From: Serinus canaria
Lineage: Eukaryota > Chordata > Aves > Passeriformes > Fringillidae
DNA: 64,000 nucleotides
Assembly: GCF_022539315.1 (NCBI RefSeq)
Contig: NC_066332.1
Coordinates: forward strand, 3,305,001 to 3,369,000
Direction of reading: 5' to 3'
Shown: one piece after another, positions 1 through 13,105 of the stretch
How positions within the stretch are numbered: the stretch's first letter is position 1
Layout: the number at the start of each line of letters is the position of its first letter
Translations under genes and position numbers: made by a program
The notes under the pieces: generated by a model
What the model was told of the DNA's origin: nothing
The model's database searches: none
What the model saw: the letters and a program-made list of their open reading frames with translations, nothing else

Positions 1-3000
1 CAGAAAAGTGGTAAATCCCAGGAAAATCTGAAAACAGATAAGGGAAGGTTCCAGATGTAAAAAGAACAAAGAAAAATCCCTGAAAGTTTTCACTGCATTG
101 GAACAGCAGAAGCAGCAGACTGAAAATGATGCCCAAGGTGAGCTCAGCCAAATTATCACATGGATAACATCCAGGATTTGTGTCCTGGTGATTTCCCAAC
201 ATTTCCTGAGGAAAAAGAAAAAACCCCATGACTCTGGGGGAGGGAATGACCACCAGCACATGACACAAAAGGATCTTGATGCAGTTACCTGCCTAGGAAC
301 ACCCACAGCATGAATTCTGTGAGGAATAATGAATAACTATCTCCCTGTTTCTCAATCTAGTACTCAAGGGCATCATTTTGAATGGCCCAGGATAATTTGA
401 AAGCAAGAAGGTGAATTCAGGATACATTAAAATTCACTGAAGGTACACCCAGGAAGATTTATGAGGTCAGGGATCCATTCCCAAGGAAAATCAGGGGAGT
501 GGCCTCCATACCCAAGGACAAATGGTAAAAATAATTTGCCTGCAAAGTTTGAACAAAATCAACCACACATTTCCCCCCTCCTACTCCACTTTCCTTGATG
601 TGACAAATGTACACACACAAATTTTCTGCTCCTGCCACAGTGCTGTCAGTGTGCCTTAGCACCAGGATCCCTTCATTCTGGGAGTATCAAGATACAGAAA
701 GCAGATTGTTCAGAGTGTTTGAAAAGACATGACACCTGGTGTGAGAGAGGAGCCAAGAATATCAAATACACTGCTATTGGAGTGAAAGTCTATTAATGCA
801 TAAACAACAAATGTTTAATTATGGCAATTTTCAATCCCAAGTACAGAGAGCTGAGAATTTGCAGGGTCCAAACACTCCCAAGTGCAGCTGTAATCTCTTG
901 GCACTCTGTGGAATAGGAACTTGAAATATTGGAAAGGACTCCTTACCTTCCAAAGGCTGGCTGAAGAAACAGGCATGAAAATAATTTTTTATTGTGTTTT
1001 CTACCATTGGCAGGTGTGTTCACACTAGGAAACATTCCTAGCTTGGATGAATTCCCTAAGAATTCATGTCACAGCTTTCATAGAAATAATTTATAAAGGG
1101 AAAAATATTTTTACTTGCATACAAAGTACACCACAGCTTCTAGCAAATGCAGAGAAGAGCTGAATTTGGAGATGACAGAGGGGAGATGGGAAGAGGGAGT
1201 TTGTCTGGAAATGCCACTCACATAGTCCCCAGGACATGTTGTGTCACTGAACACACTGATAAACATTTAGTCTAAACACAGCTAAAACAAATGACTGTTG
1301 TCCTGCTTAGTTCATAAATAATTCTGCTATTTACTTCTCACCAAGTACTTATAGAATACACAGCAGAGTGTGGGCAAAGACATAGGAAGAGGCAAATGGA
1401 ATTCTTAACATAAATCAAATAAAGGGGACCATGGTAGGGATGGACCATAAATAGCCTTATAAAAGAAGTGATTTTAAAAGAGGAGAATAGTTGGGAACAG
1501 ATTTTAAAAGTCCAAAAGCCAACAAAAGGAGTTGCCAAGTTGAGAAGGGCTCAGCTGGATGGGGTGTGAAGTCAGAGGGGTGAGAGAGTAGAATGAAGAG
1601 CTGGAGGAATCAAGATCAAGTTCAATTCCTAAATTCCTCTTGTTCGTGAGTGATGCTGGAGCTGCTCAGAGATGGCAACGCCTCCCTGCAAGGGCAGCAG
1701 CTCCAAGCCCCATTTGCAGTCAGTTTTCAGCACAGAGATTTTAGCAGTGACTCGAGAACAGGCTGCACCTCTGAGGAGAGGTGGGAAATAACCAAACATA
1801 GCCCTGGAGTTGTGTTGGATGATGAAGGACTGCTGAAGCACCAGTGATGTAAGGAAGCAGTTTGGGAAGGAAAAAGAGGACAGATTTCCTTAAGTACAGA
1901 GGGACTACACTTTCAAAGGCACAGAGATGTGACTGTATCCCAGCCAAAAAGTTTATTTAAAAGGAGATTTTAATCAGCCTGCCCAAGTAAATAACTGCAG
2001 GCACCAGAGCAGAAGTACCTTGTACAGTGCTGAGGCAGCGTCTGCCTCGTTTTTAATCACAATTAATTGTGTGCTGAAATGAAAACTAAGCTGGGCTCTC
2101 AGCAGCAGCTTCCAGTGCACTATCATTTTCTGTAATCTCTGACAGAAAAAGAAAAATAGTGCAGCAGCCTGAAAAGTGTCAGATCTAAGCAGTGTAGCTT
2201 ATGCAACCTGATACAGAGGGTTGGCTTTGGTTGTAACTATTTTCTACTCCCATTATCTCCCTAAGTGTCACTTCCAGGCCACCAGAGAAGTGGCTTATTT
2301 GAAGTGGCCAGCAAGACAAAACCCCTGCATTGATTTATAGTATCAAGAATTACTTTGAAAGGCATCTGAGGAGTTGGTATCTGACCTCCAGTGTGCTGGG
2401 GGTAAGAAAAGTGAATTCGTCTGTGATGGTGAATGGCATTCTGCCATTGCTACACATTATCACAGACTCACCTTCTGCTTATCTGAGAACAAGAAGAATC
2501 ACACATATCTGTACCTTTATAGCTCAGTAACATTTATAGGACGTGGCTAAAGAGAGAATCCTACAAATCAGAAGAAACACTCAGCTGTGATGTTGTGGCA
2601 CAAAGGTCCCCCCTTCCCTGGGGGCAGAGGAGGGGAAGTGACTTCCAAGAGCTTTTCATTCACAGGCTGCTCAGAGCAGACCAGGGCACTTCCCAGCACC
2701 TACAAACTAATTCTTACTGGCCCATAAAAAATGAATCCCCTCCCCAAGAGAAAAGCTGATAAAACTTCATTCTGACTTTTCTGCATTATTTATGAGTCAA
2801 ATCAGCAGAAAGTTACACTTTGTAGGAAGAGCTTCATATTCCTGTAAAGTTTTTAAACTTCTGAGGGGCATTCATAGACTTCAGGTGCTACTAAGAAAGC
2901 TCTTCTTGGTGAGAAATTTTCACTTTCCTATGAAGGTTTTTCCTAACAGAAATTTTTTAACAGTTCTGAAAAGCAACATTTTTCCCTGAGGAAAAGTGAT

Positions 3001-6000
3001 TTGAGATTATTTACCTGCCTATTTCTGAATTAAAAAAAAAAAGGGAGGGTGGTTTCTTAGTTGAAATAACTTATTCTATACCTTATATTTGCCTTTCAGT
3101 AGTCACTCTAGTAGCCAAAAGTTTTGCTAGAAGATGATGAATGTATTAAAGTTCTGATATTTTATTCTGGATCCCCTTGGCACAGGACTTAGGAAGTGCA
3201 ACAGTGACAAACACAAATTAAATCAGGCCTGTCCTTCTTCACTCCTGAATGCCCAAGGAAATAGCCCAGCTCAGGAGAGCCATTTACAGACTAGAAGAAC
3301 AGATAGAAGCACGACAGGAACACACTCTCAGTGTGAAGGATGGGTTCCACCTCTGTCTCTGGAAGATTTCACCCCCAAACAGCCCCAGAGCACTCACCCT
3401 GCTCACAGCACCTCCATGTCGGCGTGGACGGATCCAAGCGGCGAAAACCAAGGCAAGGCCCCACTGACAACATCCAAAACTCATCTGCCAAAGGAGCAAA
3501 ACCACACTCAGGCTCCAGACTACCCCAAAAACACAAGAGCACCCTGCTCCAGGCATCTGGTGTGCTCAGCTGGGGAGCAGAGCCGGGGCAACGCTGAGGA
3601 ACCGCGGCCGCGCCGAGTTTGCTCCATCTGAAATTAGGGAGCAGGGAGAAACTGGCCAGGCAACAACTCCTGACTTCAGAGCTGCTAAAGTGGGATGACA
3701 CACAGGCAGTAATTACACACTGCAGTGTTACTAAACCTGAGTTGTTCACAGGTGACTTCATGGCAGCAGTGGAGTATCTCAGGTGATTGCTGCTCTGCTG
3801 TTTGCAAAGGAAAATGGTTGTGCAGCTGCATTTGGGTTGTAAATGACACCTTTATGTCATGCTCAGTTTATTACAAAGCATGGACCTACACAGGAGGCAG
3901 AAAGCAAAAACAAGGAAATGATCCTAAGTGCTCCAGCAAGCAAAAAGTTTTGCTATTACTTCAAAATTTTACAAACTATGTTAGAAAATTTTGTAATTGC
4001 CCAGAGCTGTCAAGGAAAACGTGCTGGGTGGGTTTAATTTTTTTCTTACCTGTAAAAGTTTTTAATGAATTTGTCCCCACAGGAGCTGTGGGAACACAAC
4101 CAGTTGGGTTTCACATCCCTGTGACAGGATGGCTTTTCTCAGCTTTTCTACTTTGGAGCTGTTGAGCAATGGTGAATGCAGAATTCTGGCCTGGGACATA
4201 GCAGAAGAGTGACCATGAGTTCCTCTGCTCTTTTTATAGAATCTTTGCATTGTCACCAGAAATAGGATGTGAAAAACTCCTATGTCTTTGCAGTCAGACC
4301 TGCAAGGTGTATTCACAGCTGCTGGTCTTGAGTTAATTATTAGATAGGAGTTTAAGAATAACTATGTAGGCAGCAAAACAGGAATCTTTTTTCAGCTGTA
4401 GACAAGGGCAAAAAAAAGTCAAGTTTGGGTGGTGTTTTTTGGTAGGAGGTAGGTCAAAATTTGGAAGTAAAACAAAAATACCTTTGGATACTACAACACA
4501 GACATTTAATCCAAAGACTATGGCATTAAAATATATCTACAAACTTAAGGTAAGCTCCTCCTGATCATAAATTATCTTTAAAACCAGGTCTGCTGGGTGT
4601 TACATTTGCCTCAGACCTTGTGTGAAATGCCAGGAGCACTGCACAACTCCTGCTCATGAATCAGCTCCCAGGAGCTGCGTGGGGAAAGGGGCTGTGCCTG
4701 GGCTGGTTGGCTTTGGCACCAGGGATCCCTTGGCTTGGAGGGGCTGAGCACACATCCAGCTCTGCCTGACAAATTCCTGTTCTGCTCCAAACCCTGTGCC
4801 AGGAGATGTTGTTCACAAATGCCTGAGCTCAGCTGTGACAACCCAGAGGCAGCTGCTTTGATGGCCTTTTAGTGTAAGAACCTGAAATAAGGACTGGATC
4901 CTGCCATTCCCTCCTGCCTGGGTCAGCACCAGCTTGGTTCCCAACACAAACTGCAAGGAACTGTTTCATTGAAGTCACTCTGAGGGTGGAAATAGGCAAA
5001 GCCACCTGAAATCTGGGTGAAGGTGCATTTGAGGACTCTTGCTTTACCTCTGATCAACCACAGGAACAGAAATCCTTCTGCTAAGGAGGGAAAATGAGTT
5101 TGGCAGCAAGCAGGAGTTTGAATTTGGAAAGCAGCTATATCTGAAAGCACCCAGATCTGTGGGGTTTAGCAGAACACAGCACCTACAGGAAAGTCTATTT
5201 ATAATGTTGTGGCAGTTATCCAGAGAGGAAAAACCAGGACAAGCTGCAGCAAGAGAGGCAGAGCCCTGCTCCCAACCTGCCCAGCAAAGGTGCAGGGACT
5301 GCAGGAGCTGTGAGCAGCTCACAGCAGCTCCACTCCATCCTGCCTGTGAGCAGCTGCTCCTTGCACTGGCAGGGCAGCCTTGACCCCCTGAAGCCCAGGG
5401 TGGCCTTTCCTCTCAGATTTGGGGAGCAGGAGCCCTGCCTGGCCCTGGCTGATCTCCCTGCAAACAGAATTTTGGGGTGCTGTGAGCCTGAGCTGGGCTG
5501 TTTGTGAGGACAGACTTGGAGGGTAGGAAATGAGAGGCAGAGCTACAGCCAGTCACATCTGTGCAAACATTTTCTTCCAGTTTTAATCATTAACCTGCTC
5601 AGCCTTTTTGCTCCCTGCTCCACCCTGATGTTTCTGACAAGGGCAGCATTTTTCAGGAGCCATGGAGGGTTTTGCAAGAGGCTCTGTCATGACCATTTTA
5701 TAGAGTTTTACAGCAGTCACCAGCTGCTCCAGCTACTGAAGAGATGCCAGAAGGGTCAAGAACATTAATAACATGCATTTCCTATTAAAATTACTTGGAA
5801 ATTTCAACTTTGGGCAGTCTGTGCAGCACAAATAAGCAGCAGAAGCCCTACATGGCATTATTTTGTTTTCCTAGCAAGTGTTAGACTCAGTAGAAACCAA
5901 AATGAACAAGATGAAGGAAAGCCCAGATGGGAGGGAATGAGCATTTGGAGATCTTCCATCTGACATCAGCAAGTCAGAGCAGCATTTTCTCTTCTGCTGA

Positions 6001-6570
6001 TACAGGACACCATCCCAGGCAAACTCACATTAGAAGTTATTCAGATTTTATATTTAATTCTGTAATATTCAATACCCCAACAGAGTCACTTAGGGGAAAA
6101 GCCACTCTCTAAATGCATGTTAGACCTTGGGTAACATCAAGAATAATTGTAAATTACTTCTTGCCAGCATTCCATTCCCCAAGCTCCTTAAAAATAATCC
6201 AAAATATGAGAATTAAAACACTGAGCATACCAGTAGCAGCCCACTTCCCCTGAGCATAGTGTTTAATTGATTCACAGGAGTCTCCCATGATTTTTCACTG
6301 TGCTCTTCTCACCCCTCCCCTCAGAGTTAAACTTGTCCTGGGATCACCTCTGTGTGCTGCTACACAAAGAGCTTTTCACACCCCTCCAGACAACTGAGTA
6401 GCACTTGCAAATATTTATACATGATGCTCATAAATTGCAAGATAAGAGGTTGCTTTATGCAGCTGAGCAACAGGAAAATGAATTTGCCTTCAAGTGTGTG
6501 ACTGTCACCTACAGGAGACAGCCTTGTGGGAAGTCATTCCAGGAAAATCCATTCCAGGGATATCACTTAC

Positions 6571-6754
6571 CAGTTGGTGCAGTCTGGCTGCAGGGACAAG
6601 TCAGCCTCTTTAGCAATGCTGGGATGCATTTTTGTACTGGAGATCTGATTCCCAAAGATCCCTGCCAGAAAAGAACAGTCCCAAGCACAAGGGTTGCTGG
6701 AGCCTCCATCATCATATATTCCCTGTGACTGTGGCACTGTGTAGTCTATTCTTT
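6571..6754 (-). other. Candidate exon of unknown gene
   Basis: On the minus strand a long T-rich tract ending in GCCCAAGCAG is followed by 184 bases and then CTG|GTAAGTGA, a near-perfect donor. One frame is open across the whole segment (about 61 codons, containing the words DYTVPQSQGIYDDGG and ADLSLQPDCTNW). I recognise no family. It could be a leader exon of TRPV3, an exon of a lineage-specific transcript, or chance. No flanking exon could be linked to it. Confidence 0.25.
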
Positions 6755-9700
6755 CTGCTTGGGCAAAAAAAAAAATTGTTATCCTAATTATTTTCTGTTT
6801 TTCCAAACTACACATCCTGGACTCAATTGCAGCTGCTGCCCTGAGAGTCCTGCTCAGCACAGCCAGGAGCTCCACTCATGGCACTCCTCAGTGTGTCCCT
6901 GCTGTTTTCTTCCTTTCTGCAGCAGGGAAAAATGAACATTTTTATTCTGCATTTGAGCAGTGCCCTGCTGCATCATAGCCAGGGCTCACAAGCTGAGCCT
7001 GTATCTCAACTTCTACCCACTCCCTCTGGCCAAAAACCCCAAAGCTGCCTCCCTTCCCCCTTATTATACCCTCTCCCCACCTGACAGAGTGCTCACTCCC
7101 ACCTGCAGCTCCCTAATTCCCACATCTGTGGCCAATTCCCTATGCAGGCATGGGCTCAGTAATGATTAAATAGAAATAAGTGCAGTAAAAACCCACTTTA
7201 TGTTAGTGGCATCAATATTTGACTTCAGGCCACAGTTATCCCTTCTCTTGGCAAAGTGTCAGGGTTACCTAAGCATGAGATCATGACAAGCAATGGCAAG
7301 AATGGATTTGTTACTTTTTCCCAGTGTGTTTTCCTGCATTTGTGCTGTTCTCAGTGTCCCCTGCCAGTCCTGAGGCAAAACCTAACAGCCCAAACCTACA
7401 GATTCCTTTTCCAGCCCTCACTGGACAGATGTGCAGGTCCAGATGTGCAGGGTGGTGGCTGCTCTTCTTGTCCCTGTCCTGCGAGCATGTCCTGCTGCTG
7501 GTGCTGTGGGTCACAGGCTGGGCACGCAGGGGGGAGGCTCATCAGGCCATTAAACCTTTGGAGGAAAAAATAAAACCAGTTTTAAGAGCAGGAGAGAGGC
7601 AATTTTCCTGCAATTGCCTCTTGGCTGAGGGAGCCAGGCCTCCTGTGTGACACATCCCAGCTCAGAGAGGTCTCCCAAGGCACAGACCTCTCTTGGCTGC
7701 TGAGTCTCACTCTCCCAACTAGGTCAGGGTGTTCTGCAGCTGTTTCAGGCTGAGTTTGGGGCTCTTCAGTTGTGGTGCAGAGTTTCTGCTAACGCTGAGC
7801 AGTGCTGGGGAATGAGGCAACATGAAAATGCCTCAAGGAATGCACAGTGAGGAAAGCAGGGCCCCACCTAAATGCTGCATTTTTTTTGGCTCAGGTTTGT
7901 GCTGCCACTGCTTGACTCAAGTAGTTTTTGGAGGGTGAGCACCAAAACTGGGGAGGAACTTTCATGTTCTAAGAAATTCAGGTTGAACTAATGGTTCAGT
8001 CATTTGATTTTTTAAAACATCAAACCTCCCTTCTTAGAATGGAGATATTTTTATCTGTCTCATCCATCTCAATCTGGGGAATGGCTCATTTCCATACCCT
8101 CTCCAAAGATCTGTTTAGACCTGTAAAACACAGGAGGGGAACAAAAATTCACCCACTATCAGGCCTTAAACTGAGAGCTCAGCTTTGTATCAGCTGCAGC
8201 AGCTTATGAAATCTCAGGAGTTGTATCAAACTGAAGTCCCTGCAGGCCCCTTCCACTTTTTGTCAAGTTCTTTCTGGCAAATAAAGAAGAATTGAAAATT
8301 AACATCTTCCAGTTGAAATAAATTCTCAGATGCTTTGGGTCCCCAAAACAAGAGCTCTAAATCCTGCAGGTCCCTCCTTGCTGCAGTCAGGAGGGCACTG
8401 GATAAATCTGGTGTTTGAAACTTCCAGTGATTCCAAAGGGAATTCTTTGGGCAGACATGTATCATATGTGCCCCAGCATCTTCCCAGGATACATTTTCCC
8501 TGCCTCAGTTTCAACCCATTATTCTAATTAAAACTCTTCCATTATGTAAATCATCTCCTCTCTCAGTTTTCAGTTATTCTGTGCATATTTCAAAACCAGC
8601 TGTTTCTATCTGTCCCTGCAATCATCCTCTAGAGAAAACTTCACCTATTTCCAGCCCTAAAGTCCTGTGATGAGGGATGTTGTGTTCTTCTTTGCCTATA
8701 AAGCCCTCCAAGCTCTCCCCCTCTGACAGGAGCTGAGGCTTCCTTTTCCCTGGGTGGGTCATTATCTGCATTCTTCTCTGGAAAAAGAGGAACTGTCTGG
8801 GTTAAAGCTCCTCTGTCATCTTGGAGAGAAGTGACCTGGACCTGGTGACATGGCTGGAAACTGCTCTTTCTGGCCCAGTGACTCAGACACTTCCTCTAGT
8901 TCCTGGAACTGGGAGCTGCTCCTGCTGCCTGACATGGCAATTCCACCTTTCATACCAACATCCAGGTGACTAAAATGTTGATTTTAGAGGCTGATTATAG
9001 CAATGAGTGAGGAACACAGCTCTGGGTGATGATGGAGCCTGAAAAACATCGATGATGCTGTGAGTGTTGGCGTCTCCTCGTGCCCACTCATGCCCTGCCC
9101 ACAGGAACAGGGAATGTTACACATGGAGATGGAGCCACAGCATCACCAGCACAGCAGGAGAGCAGTCCAGTGAGCTCAGCTAGTTCATTTCTCCTCCTTC
9201 CCAGAGAAATAAGTGCTCCCCACCACGTGTTTTGAAGATTAACATCTGCTGTGGGAGAAACTGGATCCATATTTCCTCTGTGGAAGCTATTCCAGGGTGA
9301 GAAGGAGTCCCAGCCTGCATGGTGTGGCTGATGGGAAACACTTCAGAGCCCTAGAACCACATCAAGGAGACCCAGGCTGTCTGTGCTGACTCTGGCAGCA
9401 TCAATGGAATCCTCTTCCTCCCCAGGCCTGGTAAATCCATGCCTGTGCCCAGTGGAGCAGACAGGGAGACTTTTTAAGAAGCATCTGAGCCTGCAAGCTG
9501 GTCTCAAATACCCAAGACACTGCCTGATCCCCAGCTTGCCTGGGATTTTTCATGGATTTTTTTTTAATTTGGAAGATTTACCACAACACTTTGAACAAAA
9601 ACACTGTCAAATTCCTGTTGGTGTGATTCTGAAAACTTGAAGCCTCAGAAGCTGGGAGCACTGGCTTTAGCCCTTAAAGCTGGGCTTGGCAGATCCTCTG

Positions 9701-12700
9701 TGCTTTGTAGCACTGCAGCACCTGCTGAGCACACCCCTTGTGAGGTTTTGAGTATTGAGTGTTTGAGTATTGAGGCCTCCAGCAAAGATCCTTGAGTGAA
9801 TCTGATATCCAGGCCACAGAAGAGTGACAGAATGAGCTGGCGTGTGACAAATAAATCTGATTGTGTGCCATGAATTTGAGCAGAGCAGCAAAGCAGGACA
9901 GTGGCATCAGAGGGAGAGAGGCTGTCCTGAGGCCATGGGAACAGCAGCAGCCCCACCCATGGTGTGGGACCCCTCTTGTGGGCCCTGCTCTGCCACAGAC
10001 CCCACTAAAAGCTGCCTCAGAAGGATTTAACATTGGTGTTTAATTAGGAAAGGGGATATTCACACTCCTGCAGCTGTGGCAGAGGGCACATGAACAAGAT
10101 GTGTTGCTCCAAGTAATTCCTGAATTACTGGAGGTTGAGAAGCAGCTCAGTGTTCATGGCTGACTCGACCATTTGCATCTCAGGGATGGAACTGCTGACA
10201 ATACTGAGGTTGTGTTTTGTTTTTCCACATGTTCATGGATCCCTTCTCACCTCCAAGGGAAGCTGAGCCCAGCTCACCCCTTCCTGCAATCTCCATCCAC
10301 ACACATTTGCAGTCATTGTTAATTACAGCTGCCAGGAGGGGAGGGGAACACATCAACAGCTCCCATTTCTTTTGCTCCAGTTCCATTGTGGTTATTGGGA
10401 GCTGGGGGTTATATATATAGATAAATATATTTATATACAGTTGTCCAACCTGATCATGTCCTATTAAGTGTAAACACAAATTAATATAATTAATAACTGT
10501 GAGAAAACAGATTTTTACCCCCTGCAAGCCTCAAAAACAGCACAGGAGCCATGTGCTGCTTCTAACCCTGTTCAGTGTGAAATAATTGCACAAACTTCAA
10601 ACTAAAGGTGAGCAGAACCTCTACAAAACAGCCCAAATAAAGATCATTTATTGCAGGGCCATGCTCCTCCTCAGTGGAGGTGTCAGCAGTAGGAAGAGAA
10701 TGGTGCTGGTCCTGGCAGAGCTATTCCTAAAGGACAAAAACTTCCTGTGTTGGAGTCACTGCCAAGCTGAACCTTCCCATCTGTGGGAAATAAATATAAA
10801 TCTGTGCCCACTGCAGGAACTGAAGTGATGATTGAGCTGGAAATTCTGAGAGCTTGGTAATAACTCCCTCTAGAAAAGTGGGATAACTTTGTTTGCATCC
10901 CAGAGAAGATAAAGGGATTTTAGAAATGCAACCAAAAACCCCACCAGCACCACCCTATCCCACAAATTTGGGGCATTTATATTCTTAACCACAGTATGTT
11001 TTCAGCCTGAATTTCAGCATTTCTGGTTTTAAAAAGTCCTTTGGAGTATTTGTGATTTTTTTGGAGCAGGAAGGGACAGGAAGGCAGAGGTGTAGGATAT
11101 GTTCAGCTTACCCAGGGCAGTGACCAACCCTTCTGGACAGGCTCTTGATGGAAATCAGAGTGGATTTTAAGCAATAAATTAGGTCTCTGCCCAGGCTGAT
11201 AATTATGAAAAATGGATTCCTCCCAGGGAAAACAGAAATTTCAGGAATGCTTGCCAGCTATATCATAATCCTGGTGTCCCTCCAAGCACAAATTTGCTGT
11301 GGCATACAAAGCATGGAGACAACCAACCATGTTTTTCTGGTCAGCTTCTTTCTATGTTTATTCTTAGTAGTTTAAATAATAAATTATTTCACTGTCTCAG
11401 CTTGTCTGGCCTACTCAGCTGTGCTTGTTTTACATGTGGATTGTCTCTTGCCATGCTCAGAGTGGAGCATAATGAAGCCTTGAGTGGCACCTAGAGACTG
11501 CTAGCAAGGGTTTGGAGATATGAAACTGAACACACCTACTTTAAACATCTTCTGTGGCTTCCTTGTCCACCAGAGACACTGAATTCTGATTATTTCCAGT
11601 TCAAATTCTGACTTTTTTCAAGTAATTCTTTCAAATCCTTTGTCAGTTTTTTCTTGTTATACCCTACAACTCTGTGAAAATAAAATTACATTTGTCCTGA
11701 GTGATGTTAACTGAAGAAATAAGAATTATTAGTCCTCTAGATGGTGCTACTATTTCAAATAAAGCAGCTGGATGTTTGAAGATTTCCTAGGAATATATTC
11801 TGTAGTGCCTCATGAGAAAGGACCACAGTGAGAAATCCTGACTCCAGTAAAAGAAGTGATGTCACACAACCCAAAATTTCATCTCACAGGGCAGCCTGTG
11901 CACAAACACATTGACTGCTTCTCTTTCAAAGCACTGGATGTCCCAGGATTTTAGTAAATGCAGCAAAGTTACAAGATTTCTTGATGAAAATGATCTGTAC
12001 TGCAGGTGAAACCCCAGGAACAGCTGCAGGCCCTGGTTAAAGAGCTGGCTGACTCAGGGAGTTGTGTGTGCACTCTGTTAAAGGCTGTTTACTCCAAGTG
12101 CCTTAGGGATATAAGGAAAGAAGGTAAAACCATTTACTTTTCTTGCCCAGCACACCTGCACTGTGGCCCAGCACTGAAATATGGGGCCAGCTGTCAATAA
12201 AACAAATTTTCTTGTCCTTAGCTTCTCTGTGCCCACTCACTTTTCAAGAAGATGCCAAAGTTCCTCTTATTCTTTCCTCTCTTTCCAAGGCTCCCATCTG
12301 TATTTTCAGAACAGCTGCCTATTTTCCTGCTGATATTTTTCCTTATTCTCTTTATAGATCCAGCCAGATGGATTTTCAGCACCAGATTTTTTCCCTGTTG
12401 CTGTCAAAATCAAGAACAAAAACTTTCTGATTTCAAGATTATTATTGTTGTACATCTGACCTTTGAAACATACATTCTCTATAACCACTATCTCTTACTT
12501 TGTGCAAAGTTCATCTGTTATCTAAATAAATGTCAAATTTGGGATCTTGTTAAGCTTTTAGCTTCAGTAAAATAACTGTGAATTTCTGGAGTTTACTCAG
12601 GCAGTGTAAAAGAAACATTTATTTCATTGATTTTGACTATTCAACCTTTAAAAATTCAGAGTATTTGTTCTTGTGTTATGAGAAAATGATTTTGTATTCT

Positions 12701-12806
12701 TTCCATGTCCCCATTTATTTATCCGCTTTCCAAGAAACTTTCCCCACAGGAGCATCTTGGTGACTTTTACTGCTCTTTTATGAATGTTTTTCCACTGTCA
12801 TAATAA

Positions 12807-12826
12807 TTTGGTTGGTTGGTTGGTTT
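12807..12826. repeat. (TTGG)n short tandem repeat
   Basis: Four to five uninterrupted TTGG units lie just beyond the TRPV1 poly(A) signal. It is an ordinary microsatellite. Confidence 0.7.
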
Positions 12827-12961
12827 TGGAGGCAGGAAAGCCACAAAATCAGTGCCTGTGCATGCTCACAAAAATGATTTTTTAATACAAGAGACTCTAA
12901 AAACAGACAGAAGGTTGTATTAGAAATTAACCATGAAAACATGAGCTTAAACAACAAATGG

Positions 12962-12967
12962 TTTATT
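12962..12967 (-). terminator. TRPV1 poly(A) signal
   Basis: AATAAA is read on the minus strand 138 bases after the TRPV1 stop codon, which would give a short 3' UTR. It is the first canonical hexamer downstream of the stop. Assignment to TRPV1 is by position only. Confidence 0.6.
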
Positions 12968-13105
12968 TAGCACACATAGTGTAAATAAATAAATCCTTGC
13001 AGATGGTAATTCCCTAAGTCCTCTGACCTTTTTGCAGAAGTCCCTGTTCCTGTAAATGAAGTGCTCGATTGTCCCTTTTGTGAGAACCAGCACAGGCAAT
13101 CAGAA

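Larger units (their letters stand above)
1..12961. other. Non-coding DNA downstream of TRPV1
   Basis: I see no recognisable gene in these 13 kb. The open frames are short, none resembles a known family, and the base composition is that of ordinary A/T-rich bird intergenic DNA. In mammals TRPV3 lies on this side of TRPV1 in the same orientation, so its 5' leader or promoter could begin here, but I found no TRPV3 ankyrin-repeat or transmembrane exon. The only segment that looks like an exon is 6571-6754 on the minus strand, listed separately. There are small A/T-rich patches (for example 10410-10440) and a short TTGG repeat near 12807. Confidence 0.6.
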
